From Micropterix aruncella (Eukaryota > Arthropoda > Insecta > Lepidoptera > Micropterigidae): 64,000 nucleotides of DNA. The notes beneath the pieces were generated by a model, which had not been told where the DNA came from, did no database searches, and worked only from the letters and a program-made list of their open reading frames with translations. This document shows positions 11,506-24,849 of this stretch, piece by piece (position 1 is the first letter of the stretch; every line of letters begins with the position of its first letter). Where the stretch lies: contig OX155964.1 in the NCBI GenBank assembly GCA_944548615.1, forward strand, positions 18,580,653-18,644,652, given 5' to 3'. The position numbers and the translations under genes are program-made.

Positions 11506-11618
11506 ATACTACTAATGACTATTATGTATATAATATTATGTGTTCAAATCGTTTATTAATTCTTAAGATCTTTCATCTTTTGTGAGTATTATTATTACCA
11601 TTTTAATATTATTATGTA

Positions 11619-11844
11619 TCCTACTACTACTATTATAAACGCGAAAGTATGTAAGAATGTATGCATGGATGTTTGTGACTCTTTTACGGAAAAACTACTG
11701 AATGGATTTTGATGAAACTTTACAATAGTATAGCTTACACATCAAAATAACACATACGCTATATTTTATAAAGATATATAGTTTTCTGCCATCATTATCA
11801 CAATTTTCTATCACAACGCGGGTGAAACCGCGGGGCACCGCTAG
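11619..11844 (+). mobile_element. Short non-autonomous Helitron, complete
   Basis: Begins TCCTACTACTACTATTATAA at 11619 and ends CTAG at 11841-11844. The flanks are A on the left and T on the right, the expected AT insertion site with no duplication. A hairpin with CGCGG/CCGCG arms lies about 10 bp before the CTAG. At 226 bp it has no coding capacity and must rely on proteins from an autonomous relative. Confidence 0.88.
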
Positions 11845-12290
11845 TTCTTATATATATTTGAATATTACACCAATAAGTACGTATTGTGAAAATTAGTAAC
11901 TAAGAGGCAGCAGTTTAGAAAAAAAACTGTTTTAGGTTTACGTCAAGTATGTAAGTTAAATGGTTATAATATTCGATTGTAAATCTGTAGCTTTTGTTTC
12001 AAAAAATATTTTTTCAATTAAAATAACATGTTATATTGACGTGAATTTTATTCTTCACCTACATTCGCCGGCATTCAGTTTAGCTCGCTAAGAAAGAAAA
12101 TGTGCTCGTATTCTACCTCAGTTTCAATGCAAACAATTAAATACCCGGTTTACTCTCGTATGAATTATATACTGGATTTTCCGTTTAACATTCCGTTCCA
12201 CTTCTAGTTCTACATAATTTGCCTTCTAGGGAATCTCGAGAATTTTACCTCACTACGAATTATGTTGTTACTAGTATTTCGAATAACTGT
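11845..12290. other. No recognisable feature
   Basis: AT-rich spacer between the Helitron and a LINE fragment. Confidence 0.45.
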
Positions 12291-12987
12291 GCTACAGTAC
12301 AGCAACTCAAGGGTATTTATTATTACCATAAGAACTACGCCAACGACCGTATCTATATCCACTCGGATAGCAAGGCAGCTCTTATGGCACTAGCCTCGAA
12401 TACCATTAATTCAAAGCTAGTGCAAAACTGCGTATCACTACTGAATTCCCTGGGCGAAAAGAACAGGGTAATTCTAAGATGGGTTCCCGGCATCGAGGGA
12501 AATGAAAAAGCCGACGAACTTGCTAAGACGGGAGCAAAGGGAACGGTATACGGCCCTGCACCTTGCTGTGGCGTACCAAAAAGCATTGCAAACCTAATGC
12601 TCAAAACAAATATGTTTAGAACAATTCGTCAACCAATGGAACAACACGCCAGGGTTGAATCAATCCAAATCGCTAATTAAGGCTTACGACCGTGAGGCCT
12701 TATCGCTAAATACGAACAATCTACGCATACTTGTGAGGGCGCTCACGGGGCATTGTGGTCTTAACAAACACATGTACAACCTCAAGCTCCGAGACACAAA
12801 AATGTGCAGGTTCTGCCAAGGGGCAGAGGAAACTCCTCTGCACCTCATGTACGAGTGTGGCCCGCTGATGCGTAAAAGATACACCCACTTGGGTGGTCAT
12901 TACCTCCAACCTGAGGAGGTAAAACAATCTGGCGCCAAAAGCCTGTTGCGGTTCTTAAATGACACGAGGCTTAGCGCAGAACTATAG
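12291..12987 (+). pseudogene. Retrotransposon RNase H and C-terminal zinc-binding tail, frameshifted
   Basis: RNase H would degrade the RNA strand during reverse transcription. The first frame shows IYIHSDSKAAL with its catalytic Asp, then WVPGIEGNEKADELAK, where families usually have WVPGH(S)G-x-x-GNE-x-AD. The segment carrying the catalytic His is deleted, so the domain should be inactive. A one-base shift close to 12600 moves to the frame that runs through WNNTPGLNQSKSLIK, LTGHCGLNKHMYNL and the zinc motif CRFCQGAEETPLHLMYEC (C-x2-C...H-x4-C). The apparent N-terminus before ~12291 is flanking sequence. Confidence 0.8.
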
Positions 12988-13075
12988 TAGGTGGCGAACA
13001 CAGATCAGCAATGGTCGCAGTGTTACAAGGCTCATAAGGACCTTAGAAAAGCCCAACACAACAAATAAAAAAAAA
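12291..13075 (+). mobile_element. LINE 3' fragment with RNase H domain, 5'-truncated
   Basis: The coding remnant (12291-12987) is followed by a short 3' UTR and an AATAAAAAAAAATT tail near 13064-13077. RNase H placed before a C-terminal zinc-binding tail is typical of the I-type group of non-LTR retrotransposons (I, Loner, Vingi and relatives). The RT and APE endonuclease are missing. Confidence 0.8.
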
Positions 13076-13309
13076 TTGCTTATTAGCAATTTTAAAACTA
13101 TACATCGGAATCTTAGATATACCTACTAGATATATACGATATAAAAGATATAAAACCCCCCAAAATATGTATTTATCAAAAATGGTCAGAGTATGTGATA
13201 TATCATAGCAAGAAGGAAGTATGGCGAAGCAAGTTAAAAGTGAAGATCGCCGTCAATAGAGGTATGTAGTTTTTCATTTCTCGCGATACTCTGTCGAGCA
13301 GTAATCGTA

Positions 13310-14100
13310 ACTTATTTATTATAATGTATTCAAAAATTCTTTTTTTTTGCCACAAAAATAATAGGAACCAAATGGCAAAATGTTAACCTTATGATTATTC
13401 GATTGTGTAACCTTAACAGGGCCTAACCTGTTCTGGGGTGGGGGGTAACATGTGCTTGCGGGCCTCTAATAATACAATTAATTATTTAACCATTTGAGAA
13501 CCATAAGCTTTACGGTAACGCATGGAATGTATGATATATAAAACTGTTAAAGGCCGATGTAAAAAACCTGTATGTCAAATTATGTGAAAATTGGTTCAAT
13601 AGATTTTGTATAAATTGATAAGATAAACGTGTCCCTGTGGTCCATAAAGAGGAAAAGTTACAACGTTTTCCAAAATTCGATTATTTGATTATTTACGTCA
13701 GTAATCATACCTACTAAAAGACAAAAAATCTAATTGAAAAATCCGCCATTATTATTTTATTTATTTATTTAAAATCAAACAGTTCGTTGGTCGTTTGCGA
13801 TATTTAAAATAAAAAAATCGGTATATTTTTAACAATAATTTATTTTATTTTGCTGTCTCAATAACATTTAGATTCTGATGTCTCAATAACATGGGAAAAA
13901 TATATTTTGTAAATTATTCATACTTGATAATTTATAAAATGATTTTTTAATTCATTGGACACATATGTCCCATGGTCCTTAAAGTGTTAAACGTTGTAGT
14001 AAAATGGTTATTAAACCAAATTACCTTGAAATGTGGTCCTCAAAAAAATAAATGGCATTTAAATTTCAAATATAAAAATGCATATTTAAATCGGCATATA
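13310..14100 (-). mobile_element. LINE 3' fragment, copy G2, split by a MITE
   Basis: 13330-13489 matches the 3' UTR of the copies at 9478 and 43548 (GGGCCTAACCTGTTCTGG corresponds to CTGGGACTAGCCCATTCTAG). The continuation (GAAATGTGGTCCTCAAAAAA) resumes at about 13990. The interruption is the piggyBac-like element at 13490-13986, so the LINE inserted first. Confidence 0.65.
13490..13986. mobile_element. piggyBac-like MITE with TTAA flanks
   Basis: TTAA lies immediately on both sides (13486-13489 and 13987-13990), the piggyBac target signature. The inner ends are imperfect inverted repeats: left CCATTTGAGAACCATAAG, right read in reverse CACTTTAAGGACCATGGG. The ACATATGTCCCATGG box near the right end is reminiscent of piggyBac relatives. 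It has no transposase. The reading is supported by the way it interrupts a repeat that is continuous elsewhere. Confidence 0.72.
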
Positions 14101-15832
14101 AAAACGGCACAACATATAAAAATCGGCATTTAAATTTCAAATAAAGTTTTTTTAAATTAAGTGAGACTAATAGATTAGACATAAAATTAAAAGATAGAGA
14201 AATAGAAAGGTATGAGTAAGGAAACAAAAGAGAAAAATAGAGAAAAAAATAAAAAAGTTATGAAAATATAATCAACAAATCATATTTTTTTTAATATATG
14301 GTAAGTAATATAATTTTATTATACTAAAAGACACCAATATACATATTTTAATCTTGGGATTGTACTCGCACATTAAAGAATAGTGTGTATCTTGGCAAAA
14401 TATAGGATCATAGGTCAGAGCTTGATAATAAAGACCGACGTACCTCAAGTCTAAGAGCTGAAGGCAACTAATCAACATTCGATTTGCCATCATTTGTATT
14501 CATGGTTAAATCTTGTCATATCTACTACCTTCTGATATTAAAAACCCATTTTTAAATATGTAAAATATACAATATCGATGACCTTTACGTAAGATGCCCA
14601 GCCCATCGGTTCTCTTTACTTTCTGCTAAGGCTAGAACCACTTTCCAACTCATTCTCAATGAATCAACTGCACCACGCTGGGAATTCTTGTTCGTAACGG
14701 TTTTGTAAATGGTATAGTCACTGTTTTCCTATCTGCTGGCATTTATTTTTTATTACTTTTATAGGTCGATTTTATGTAGTTAACATTGTAGAGAGTTAAT
14801 TTAGTAACTTTCTTCGTTTCGTTTGAAAATATGTACATAGTACCTACTTATCTGTAGTTATTTTTTGTATGCGTTTCTTCAAATCCTTTAAAAGAAGCAC
14901 ATGATTAGAAAACGATGGGTTTTTATTAACTCAAGAAAAATTACGGTTAAAACATTTTTTTTTAATATAAAACGCTACTTAAAAAGTATCAAATAGATAG
15001 TTGGCAAAAATAAGCGTATTCACAAAAAAATCAATTAGAGTATAGAGTAACAAAAAAACTGACTTTGCATTTTATTTATTGAGAATAATAAAAACACATG
15101 CAATTAACTCTAACAAATACCAATATTTTCACAAAATTCCTTATTAGATTATATTATTCTGTATGCACACCCAGTGTAAAAATCTACAAATTTACTATCC
15201 AATAACATAATTATGCAATTTATATACTTGACTTAAAAGGGGTTTTTACTAAACTTACTACACTGCACTTTACTTTACATAACTTCTTGAGTTACAAAAT
15301 TTAAAACTCATTGACTTAAAGGGCCGTAACTCTTAAACGAATTATCCGATTTGAACAATTCTTTCGCCTAGTAGTTATATTCATCTTATGGATTAGAGCT
15401 GACATATATAGCTGATTAGAGCTGACATATACAAACCGATCGGAATTCAGCTCTATACGTAGTTTTCTGAAAAATTCTCGTACGTTTCATGCTTCTAGTA
15501 GTTTTAACTTGGATTTGGTTTAAAGTGCCAGTAATGAAAATATTTTTCGAAAATCCACAGTCAATGTCGAGTCTCCATAAAATCCTCAAAGCTTGTTTGC
15601 TTTGTTGGCAATTGCCACGCCATCGGTTCTTGTTTGTGTTGTTACTTTCGCGAATACCGAATAATTTTATATCTTTATTTTTCATTCGGGTGGTGAGTTA
15701 TCAGTGCAATCGTTCAGATAAATGGTACCTAAGTAATATAAACGATAGGGAAACATGAAAATAACCCAAACGATCCTGCTTTACAACTACCTAACTAGAC
15801 CGAAGAGCCTGTATCTAGTCATACGATACGAT
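14101..15832. other. AT-rich stretch without supported genes
   Basis: GATTAGAGCTGACATATA is repeated in tandem at about 15394 and 15414. The block AAAGGGCCGTAACTCTTAAACG near 15320 resembles sequence common in transposons, but I cannot place it. The opposed frames at 15416-15758 are not convincing. Confidence 0.4.
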
Positions 15833-15880
15833 ACTCAAAAAACAAAGGCAGTGTCTTTACACTGCCTTTGTTTTTTGAGT
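15833..15880. repeat. Perfect 22-bp hairpin with 4-base loop
   Basis: Two perfectly complementary 22-base arms (left arm ACTCAAAAAACAAAGGCA plus GTGT) surround the loop CTTT. The sequence could be a relic of a tiny foldback element, two abutting terminal repeats, or a short-hairpin RNA source. Nothing around it decides between these. Confidence 0.95.
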
Positions 15881-17764
<1,884 letters not shown>

Positions 17765-18275
17765 TTTATTAAAATGCGCTATCATAATTGAATGCTTTAC
17801 AGAATTTCGTATTTGTGCTGTTGACCGTTGAGGAGTCCCTTATTTGAAAGCCAATCCTGGGTGCAGCAGCCCTGTTGCGGTAAAATTAGAACAGGCTATC
17901 GCAATTGAATGCGTATACAAAATTTCGTTTCTGTGTTGTTAACTGTTGAGGAGTCTCCTCATCGAGAGCCAATCCTGGGCGCAGCAGCCATGTTATGATG
18001 AAACTTATAACGGGCTGTCATATTTGAATGCGTATACAAAATTTCTTGTCTGTGCTGTTGACCGTTGAAGAATCCCCTCGTCAGGAGCCTAACCTGGATG
18101 CAGAATCAGGTCATGCTTACCATAAGAATGCATTTTCATCGGACCTGAATCAACATGTAAAATTTCAACTTCATAGGATAAGAGGAAGTGGTTCTAATTC
18201 TGCTTGCAAGATTTGACCTAAACATACTGACAAACGTTCCAAGGTATATAAAAGCTTGTAAAAATACCCAAACTA
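17765..18275 (+). repeat. Dispersed element with ~118-bp internal tandem units, copy 2
   Basis: Three units with CGTTGAGGAGTC-type boxes at spacings of 118 and 119 bp, followed by the tail seen at 8455-8620 (AGGTCATGCTTACC, ATAAGAGGAAGTGGTTCTAA, AAAAGCTTGTAAAAATA). This is the most regular of the three copies. A ~30-base segment in its tail (AGAATGCATTTTCATCGG region) is absent from copy 1. Confidence 0.82.
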
Positions 18276-18537
18276 AATACGACTTACGGACAGCGACGTT
18301 ACGTATTTCTAGTCGATATTACAAACTTCCCAGTCCACCATTTTTAAATACGTTCCGGAAATCTGGCCTGTTAAACAGGGTGCGGAAGGTTTCATTCACT
18401 AAAATTTCTTTTATTATAATAAGATTCCTGCGCATATCACAAGTTTTAGAGAAGATCATGTAAAAAACAGGCAATGTCTTATTTAAAAATCCAATATAAT
18501 GATTTGTATATTTCTGAATCTACATTCCAAGAGGACG
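18276..18537. other. No recognisable feature
   Basis: Spacer between a repeat element and a LINE fragment. Confidence 0.4.
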
Positions 18538-19104
18538 TAGTAGTAGTAGTAGCAAACGAAGTGAGTATCTTGTTTCTAGCCCTTGATGTCACCTGGATCT
18601 ATAGGATCTTTTGTAACTACTCACTTCGTGATCAGTAGTAGTCCGGTACTGATTGCCAGTCCATACAGATCACTGAACTTCAAGTTGGGCAGATTGCTGG
18701 GTTTGGGAGAGGCTCGTCCCAGTAAACTGTGTCTTTTTGCGGCGAGGCCTGGGCAGCGACCAACGATGTGTATGCTGTCTTCGGATTTTTCTCCACTTAT
18801 TCGGCAGTTCTTGCTCTCGGTCAAGCCAAGGTTGAATAGATGTGCTCTAAGGGTCATGTGTCCGATAAGTTGACCGATAGTGGTTATAAGGTTCTTCTTG
18901 CTCATGTAGGGCCTTGGTTTCCTTAGGAAGTGGTTGCTTCATCATGGCTTTTGCCTGGCGACATCTTTGGCTCTGTTTCCAAGAGGATACTTCTGTAAAA
19001 TTATAGAAAAGAACATTATCCTGATAGTTGACTTTGCCTAAGCGCGTAATTTTGCGTTTAGCTTGGCTTTTTGGACGAAGAATTTTTCTAAATATATTTG
19101 ACAT
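18538..19104 (-). pseudogene. LINE C-terminal zinc-binding tail, frameshifted fragment
   Basis: Two overlapping reverse frames together read WKQSQRCRQAKAMMKQP, then LIGHMTLRAHLFNLGL, CRISGEKSEDSIHIVGRC and PGLAAKRHSLLG. This is the order seen downstream of RNase H in I-type LINEs (CRQAK, GH..LR.HL..LG, C..C/H/C knuckle, AxxR..LLG). The second knuckle cysteine has become Ser (CRIS) and one frameshift separates the halves. The short (TAG)n run at 18538-18553 may be its 3' tail on the reverse strand. Confidence 0.75.
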
Positions 19105-19414
19105 CTAATTAAAATTTCGATATTTTTAATATTAGATTATTTTTATTTTATAGCCATAAAATTATTGCTATGACAATTTAAACTTGAGTCATTGTTCTGA
19201 AATATTCTAGAATGGTTTCAAAATCCAACACAATAATATACTGATCTGCAATAGAATAGCTAACGGTCGGTCAGAAGCGAATTACATCCCGCCATAATGC
19301 AAATAAATATATTTAAAAAAATAAAAACCACGAATGCCGTTACAATAAGTGAACATAATTATTTTAATTACAGTTCTTTTTATGAAATATGTATAGTTTA
19401 TATATCTATCCATA
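19105..19414. other. No recognisable feature
   Basis: AT-rich spacer 5' of a LINE insertion. Confidence 0.4.
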
Positions 19415-19429
19415 ATGTATATTCCGGAA

Positions 19430-20897
19430 TGTACTCAATCAGAACCTTCATTTAAACACTGCGCGATGGCCCTACAAGGACCTTTATCACATATTTTCAA
19501 TATTAGCCTAAAATCACATTGCTTTCCGCTTAAATGGCAGGTTACTCGTACTACACCCGTTCATAAAAGTGGTCCTAAGAACGTAATCGAGAACTACCGT
19601 CCCGTCAGCGTTATGTGTACATTTGCAAAATTATTCGAGTCTATTCTACACGACCGTATTTACTCATTCGCAGACACCTGGCTGTCGGAAAGCCAGCATG
19701 GATTCAGAAAGAAAAGGTCAACATGAATTTATTGTCATTGACAGAGTATGCCACTACCGCCCTGGACCGGGGCCTCCAAGTAGATGTTATATACTTGGAC
19801 ATGGCCAAGGCATTTGACAGGGTTAACAGAGACATACTCTTACAGAAGCTTTTTGACTTCGGTTTCTCTGTACATCTTGTGAAGTTCTTCGCAAGCTACT
19901 TCAAAACAGGAGTCAGTTAGTCAGCTTTGGTTTCTCCGAGTCAGCCCTCTTTAAGGTTCATTCGGGGGTGCCGCAAGGTGCGAAACTCTCTACGATTTTG
20001 TTCCTCATTTTCATTAATGATTTACCTAAATTTGTAAAATATAGTCACTGCTCACTATTTGCTGATGACGTGAAAATTTTTCATCAAATAACAGATGCTC
20101 GAGAAGCGGAAATATTACAGCAAGATATAGATGCACTTTCAAGATGGGGCTCTGTCAATAACATGGAATTCAACACTAATAAGTGCTCTGTTTTAACCGT
20201 CACTAAGAAGAAAACACCTTGCTTTTTCCCATACTCAATAAACGGGTCTATTTTAAAAAGGTCAACAATGGGGAGGGACCTGGGAATTACATTTGATACG
20301 CAGTTGAACTTCCGTGCACACATTACAAATATATGCAATCGTGCTAGCAAAATGGTCGGTTTTGTTATTCGCATATGCAAACAGTTTAATAATATTCATG
20401 TAATGTTTCTACTATATAATTGTTTAGTCCGTAGCATACTTGAATATAACTCGGTCATCTGGTGTACAAGTGAAAACAAATACATTCAGATGGTAGAGCG
20501 TATTCAAAGAAATTTTTTAAGATATATTTATTACAGAAAATACAATATTTATCCATACTTATTTCCGTCTGATTTTGTGCTAGGAATGGTAGGATACAAC
20601 AGTCTTGAAACGCGTCGATATATTTCACTAATTATATTTGCATATAAATTAATTCAAGGAACTATTTATTTGCCAGAGATACTATGTAAGTTTGAATTGT
20701 ACGTACCTGTAAATTACACAGCGAGGAGATCGCATCTATTGTTTAATGTGCCGTACCCCCGTACAAATATTTTTGTAGACAGGCCAGTGGGAAGGGTTAT
20801 AGCTCTTCTTAATTCCTTACCCACAGAAATAGATATCTTTTGTATATCCCTTTGGCAGCTAAAGAGGCAACTCCCTGCTATCTCATGTTTATCATAA
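19430..20897 (+). pseudogene. Reverse transcriptase (CR1/L2/jockey-like), two frameshifts
   Basis: The protein would copy element RNA into DNA at the target. Three frame segments join as one RT. The first carries TPVHKSGPKNVIENYRPVSV and ESQHGFRKKRST. A shift near 19722 leads to DVIYLDMAKAFDRV, holding the first catalytic Asp. A second shift near 19908 leads to LVSFGFSESALFKVHSGVPQ. The last 930 bases are open, with FADDVKIF (catalytic AspAsp), NTNKCSVL, RDLGITFD and an SILEYNSVIW thumb motif. All catalytic residues are visible. The GTG at 19968 only marks the V of GVPQG and is not a start. Confidence 0.88.
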
Positions 20898-21002
20898 TCT
20901 GTTTTTTATTTAGTTTTATATTTTTATGTTTTTTTCTTGTTCAATGTTAGCATTAATTTAGTTATGTAGTAATTTATTTTAGACTTACACTCTAGCTTTA
21001 AT

Positions 21003-21042
21003 ATTCAAGGGCGAATTGGATTAATCTGTAATGCCCTTGAAT
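21003..21042 (+). other. LINE 3' UTR hairpin
   Basis: Perfect 10-bp stem with a 20-base loop about 40 bases before the element end. Such hairpins can be the RT recognition site in related LINEs; that role is inferred here. Confidence 0.7.
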
Positions 21043-21149
21043 ACTCTTTGAAACTAATAAATAATTAAATAAATAAATAAATTTAACACTAAACCGTTAT
21101 ATATACGTTAAATTATTGACATTTAGACATTTAGACAAGTATATTTTGA

Positions 21150-21290
21150 CATTTAGACAGTTTAGTTACCCTATGATACTCGGGATGACATAACGATTCT
21201 AACAATATCACACACTTCTAAATCGGTTCAAGCGTTTAGAAGTTATGGTGGAATAAAGAAAAGGGTTTCATCATTATTACATACCGGATT
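21150..21290 (-). repeat. Dispersed repeat E, partial reverse copy
   Basis: Contains the inverse of the repeat E core (CACACTTCTAAATCGGTTCA, AGCGTTTAGAAGTTATGGTG, GGAATAAAGAAAAGG). It corresponds to 49800-49915 read on the other strand. Confidence 0.65.
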
Positions 21291-21439
21291 TTTTCCGATT
21301 ACAATTGCATAGTTATATAATTTTCCAAAATGTTGGTTTGAAATAAATTCGTAAGAATCATAAAAGGCTATTTAAAAATCGGTAATATTTTGTGAAGTGT
21401 AATAATTAAACACTTTGTACAATGATTTTGCTAAATGAA

Positions 21440-21780
21440 TATTTCAAATATTTCTCTTTGTTACTAGTCCTACCGGATCTATTCCTGACGGCTACGAAGA
21501 GGAAAAACTAAAAACTAAACTGTCAAATGATAAATGTCAACAAGTGCAACATGGCGATTTATATTAAAGACGCTGCTTTCTTCTTATATGAGAGCAAAGG
21601 GTCGCGGCTCGTACCCTATGACACTGGGGAGGACAAAACGATTCTTAGAATAAGACACAGTTCTAAATCGTTTCGATCGTTTATAAGTTATAGTGGAATA
21701 AAGAAAAGGAAAGCATACATAGATGAATCCTGAACACATAACACTCCTTTTTTTGGACTGTTGTGTAAAAAGAGAGGCGA
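21440..21780 (-). repeat. Dispersed repeat E, reverse copy
   Basis: Read in reverse it follows 49750-50090 closely over ~330 bp, including TATAAGAAGAAAGCAGCGTC and the TAGCCGTCAGGAATAGATCC region. It ends at the AAAAAAAGGAGTGT box. The 68-codon frame at 21527-21733 is a reading of the repeat. Confidence 0.72.
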
Positions 21781-22569
21781 TATTATGTAGCCTTGTCTGA
21801 CTCCAAGCTGCACATCCACGGCGATAACGCAATGAGCTAACGGGATTTCGCTCGAATGCATGTCATTACGAAATAGAGCGAGAGATCAATTAAAATCTCC
21901 AAAGCCTATCAGCTGTTAATCTTGTACTTATGACGTAGTCAATCATAATTTAGGAATGGACGGGCTCGCTCATAAATTACACTCGGCAGTGATTAAAATA
22001 TTTTAATTGCCACAAACAAACAAACAAACTCCCCACAAAGTGATCAAATTGAAATATGACGCTTAACTCAATGTGTAATTAATTCCGAGCCCGTTGCACT
22101 TTGCATAGCAATTATCGGTAAGCTGTTTAGATAAATTATCTTCAATTTTAGAGCTACGCTTAGCGGGCGGACCGTTTGTCAAGCGTAACTGATAATACCA
22201 AATACTTCGATGGGAGTCTCGCTTAATCATAATAATCATTTATTGTCTTTGTTGCAATCAAGAAATGCACACGAATGCGCCGCGAACAAAGATCACTGGG
22301 AAAAATAAGAAATTCAAATTCAGATTCTTTGTCATCAAATTAACTAGTACGAGATATATTACCTAATTTACATTTTTTCCTAACTTTTTAAGGTTATCAA
22401 TTCGGTTGTATCACGTTTTTTTTTTATTTTTTTAATGTTTGTTACCTCAGAACTCTGTCATTTATGAATCGATTATGAATCGAAATATTATCATATGAAG
22501 TTGAAAATGTAAATCTTGGTTCAATTCCGCAACAAAACGCATTTTTTTATGGAAAGAATGACCTGATTT
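21781..22569. other. Apparently single-copy noncoding stretch
   Basis: 21830-22200 has mixed base composition, no recognisable repeat and no long open frame. AAAC repeats lie at 22012-22027. A noncoding host sequence such as an intron or intergenic region is likely; I cannot say more. Confidence 0.35.
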
Positions 22570-22945
22570 TTATGGAAGAATGATCCTGGGTTGGCTCCCG
22601 ACGAGGGGACTCCTCAACGGTCAACAGCAGAGACACGAATTTTTGCATACTCATTCAGTTATCTCGCTCGTTCTAAGTTTCACCATGAAATAGCTGCTGC
22701 ACTTAGGGTTGGCACCCGACGAGAGAACTCCTCAACGGTCAACAGCACGGACATGAAATTTTGTATATGCATTCAATTACGACAGCCCGTTTTAAGTTTC
22801 ACCAAGACAGAACCGCGGCACCCAGGGTTGGCTTCCAATGAGGTAACTCCTCAACGGTTAACAACCCAGACACAAATGTTTGTATACGCATTCAATTATG
22901 ATAACCCGTTCTAAGTATTACCATGACATGGCTGCTGCACTTATA
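22570..22945 (-). repeat. Dispersed element with ~118-bp internal tandem units, copy 3 (inverted)
   Basis: Three inverted units with CTCCTCAACGGTCAACAGC boxes at spacings of 118 and 119 bp. The common tail seen in the two forward copies is not found next to it. Period and order match the forward copies, so the tandem structure came with the element and did not arise locally. Confidence 0.8.
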
Positions 22946-23074
22946 TAAAAAAATGGACAGTTTTTTTTGTAAAAATTTTCATCTTTTATTTATAAATGAG
23001 TGTTCGTGTCTTAAAACTCTTTATTTATCATTGCTATTATTTTCAATGCATGACCCTAATATCAATTTTACATT

Positions 23075-23290
23075 CCTGACAGAGGAAAGTATTGTGAACG
23101 CAATTATGTGTATGTGTGTATTCCCTGACGATAGCGCCTAAACGCTTCATCCGATTGAGCTAAAATTTGGCATGTAGGCATCATTTGGTCATTGCAAAGT
23201 TAAAAAGGTTGTAAAATTGTGGTGGAAATCGGTCCACCAGATGGCGCGCCAGTCATACTTCAATCTCGAAATATTGCAGTTAGAGACTTG
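23075..23290 (+). repeat. Dispersed repeat F, copy 1
   Basis: Shares with 35985-36190 the blocks GATAGCGCC(T/C)AAACGC, TTCATCCGATTGAGCT, AAATTTGGCAT, AAATCGGTCCACCAG and AGTCATACTTCAATCTCGAA in the same order over ~200 bp. No coding capacity is seen. Confidence 0.8.
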
Positions 23291-24849
23291 AAATTCAGTA
23301 ATTAGATGCGTCGTAGAGCCTAATCCACATTGTAAAATATCGTAGAAACCAAACCACATTTTTGGTTAGAATATGTCACAAAATAATTAAAATCGCTGTA
23401 TTGAAAAAAACCCAAATACCACTGAAATACTACAAAATACTAAAGGATGGCGACGGAAAAACGGCGAAATACAAAGCTACAAAATAAATTATAGTAGATG
23501 AATTAGAAGAAATAAAATACATTTAAACCTATAATAACTCCAACGACATATAAATCCTATAACGACAAAAAAAATATTAGAAATAATCGAAAAAACAAAC
23601 AATCATATTAAAAAGAGTACCTACTACAAAACAGCACAACACTTTGACAAATTTGAACAAATAATAGATAAACAGGTTACTTTGATAAATAAATCAATAT
23701 TTGTGTTAAAATTTTCGAAGTAATTTTATTAGCTTTATTACATGGAGTTCAAGGAACGATTACTTTTGCTGTAAATTACAATTTTTAAAATACCATATTT
23801 ATGTGTCAGCATGTTGATGGACTCTTCAAAATGGTTAAAAATACTTAGTCAGATTTACTTAGTTTCCTGTGAAATCTACAAAATAAACTGCAAAAAAAAA
23901 TATATAATGTAATTTCTCTGATTTTTAATTGAAGACTTGTACACTCCCAATTGCTTTACAACCTTCTTGAATTTAATGTCTTTGAGATTAAATAGGGTAG
24001 TTTTTAATAACGTATGATTGCCTTAAGTTTGGCGGATAACTGATAACGTGTGATAATATGATTCCAGGAACAGCATTTTTAAACTTTTTCATTGATGTTT
24101 ATAACCAATTCTCATCGTATTTAAAAAAAGTTTAACAAATTAGACTTCAATTTGAATGTAATATTTATCTACCAATCCGTAAATAATTTAAAGGTATATA
24201 ATTCGTACGATGTAAAATTATTTAGATTTACTTGGTACCGACCCTTAAAAGTACTACTTAGAGAGCGATTTCTAGGGACCAGGCATCAGAATTCCATGTC
24301 CTAACCTTCGCTTAACCTTCACAAACTTAGCATACGAAGCTGGGGTATCAGGACGCTGCTGTCACGTCAAAACTGTATCCAGAGGATGACCTAAAATTTT
24401 TAGGATATCTCATAAAATCAAATCAAATGAAGTTTATTTCTTTTTTGTCATTATTATTAGTCTTTAAAACCTTTCTCATAGTTGTTTAGAGATTCATTAG
24501 ACACAATACTTTCGATAGCCGATTAAGTTTAAAATAGTTCCAAAAATCGACACTAAAGATTTCATAAGAGTCTTATCACATAATTTAAAATGATCGTTTT
24601 GGATTCTTCAAAATAAAAAGACAATCAGGTAATTATTTGGCATTAAAAAAACTTACTTAATTTAGAAGATTTTGACATCAGAATTATCAATTGGATGGTC
24701 ATGAACTATAAAATTATATGGTACAACTTCAAAATACATATAAAAATGCAAAATACAATGGATATAAAGGGATAATATAGTCGTAATAATATAATAGTCA
24801 AAAAATGGTTAAAATATCAATCTAAATGAAGAAAATATTATGATTATGA
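23291..24849. other. No recognisable feature
   Basis: Strongly AT-rich, with no long open frame or clear element end. Confidence 0.45.

Larger units (their letters stand above)
19415..21085 (+). mobile_element. LINE with reverse transcriptase, 5'-truncated, 3' end preserved
   Basis: RT-coding sequence starts abruptly near 19430 in the N-terminal fingers region, and the APE endonuclease is missing. The 3' UTR (20898-21085) has a perfect 10-bp stem (ATTCAAGGGC/GCCCTTGAAT) and finishes in AATAAATAATTAAATAAATAAATAAAT-type repeats. A 3' hairpin plus short tandem tail fits CR1/L2/Daphne-like or jockey-group elements. The 3' part looks younger than most LINEs here because only two frameshifts interrupt ~480 codons. 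Confidence 0.85.

Noticed and set aside
21781..22200. Conserved developmental enhancer (AATTA-rich single-copy block)
   Set aside because: Homeodomain-like AATTA motifs are expected by chance at this base composition, and conservation cannot be judged from one genome.
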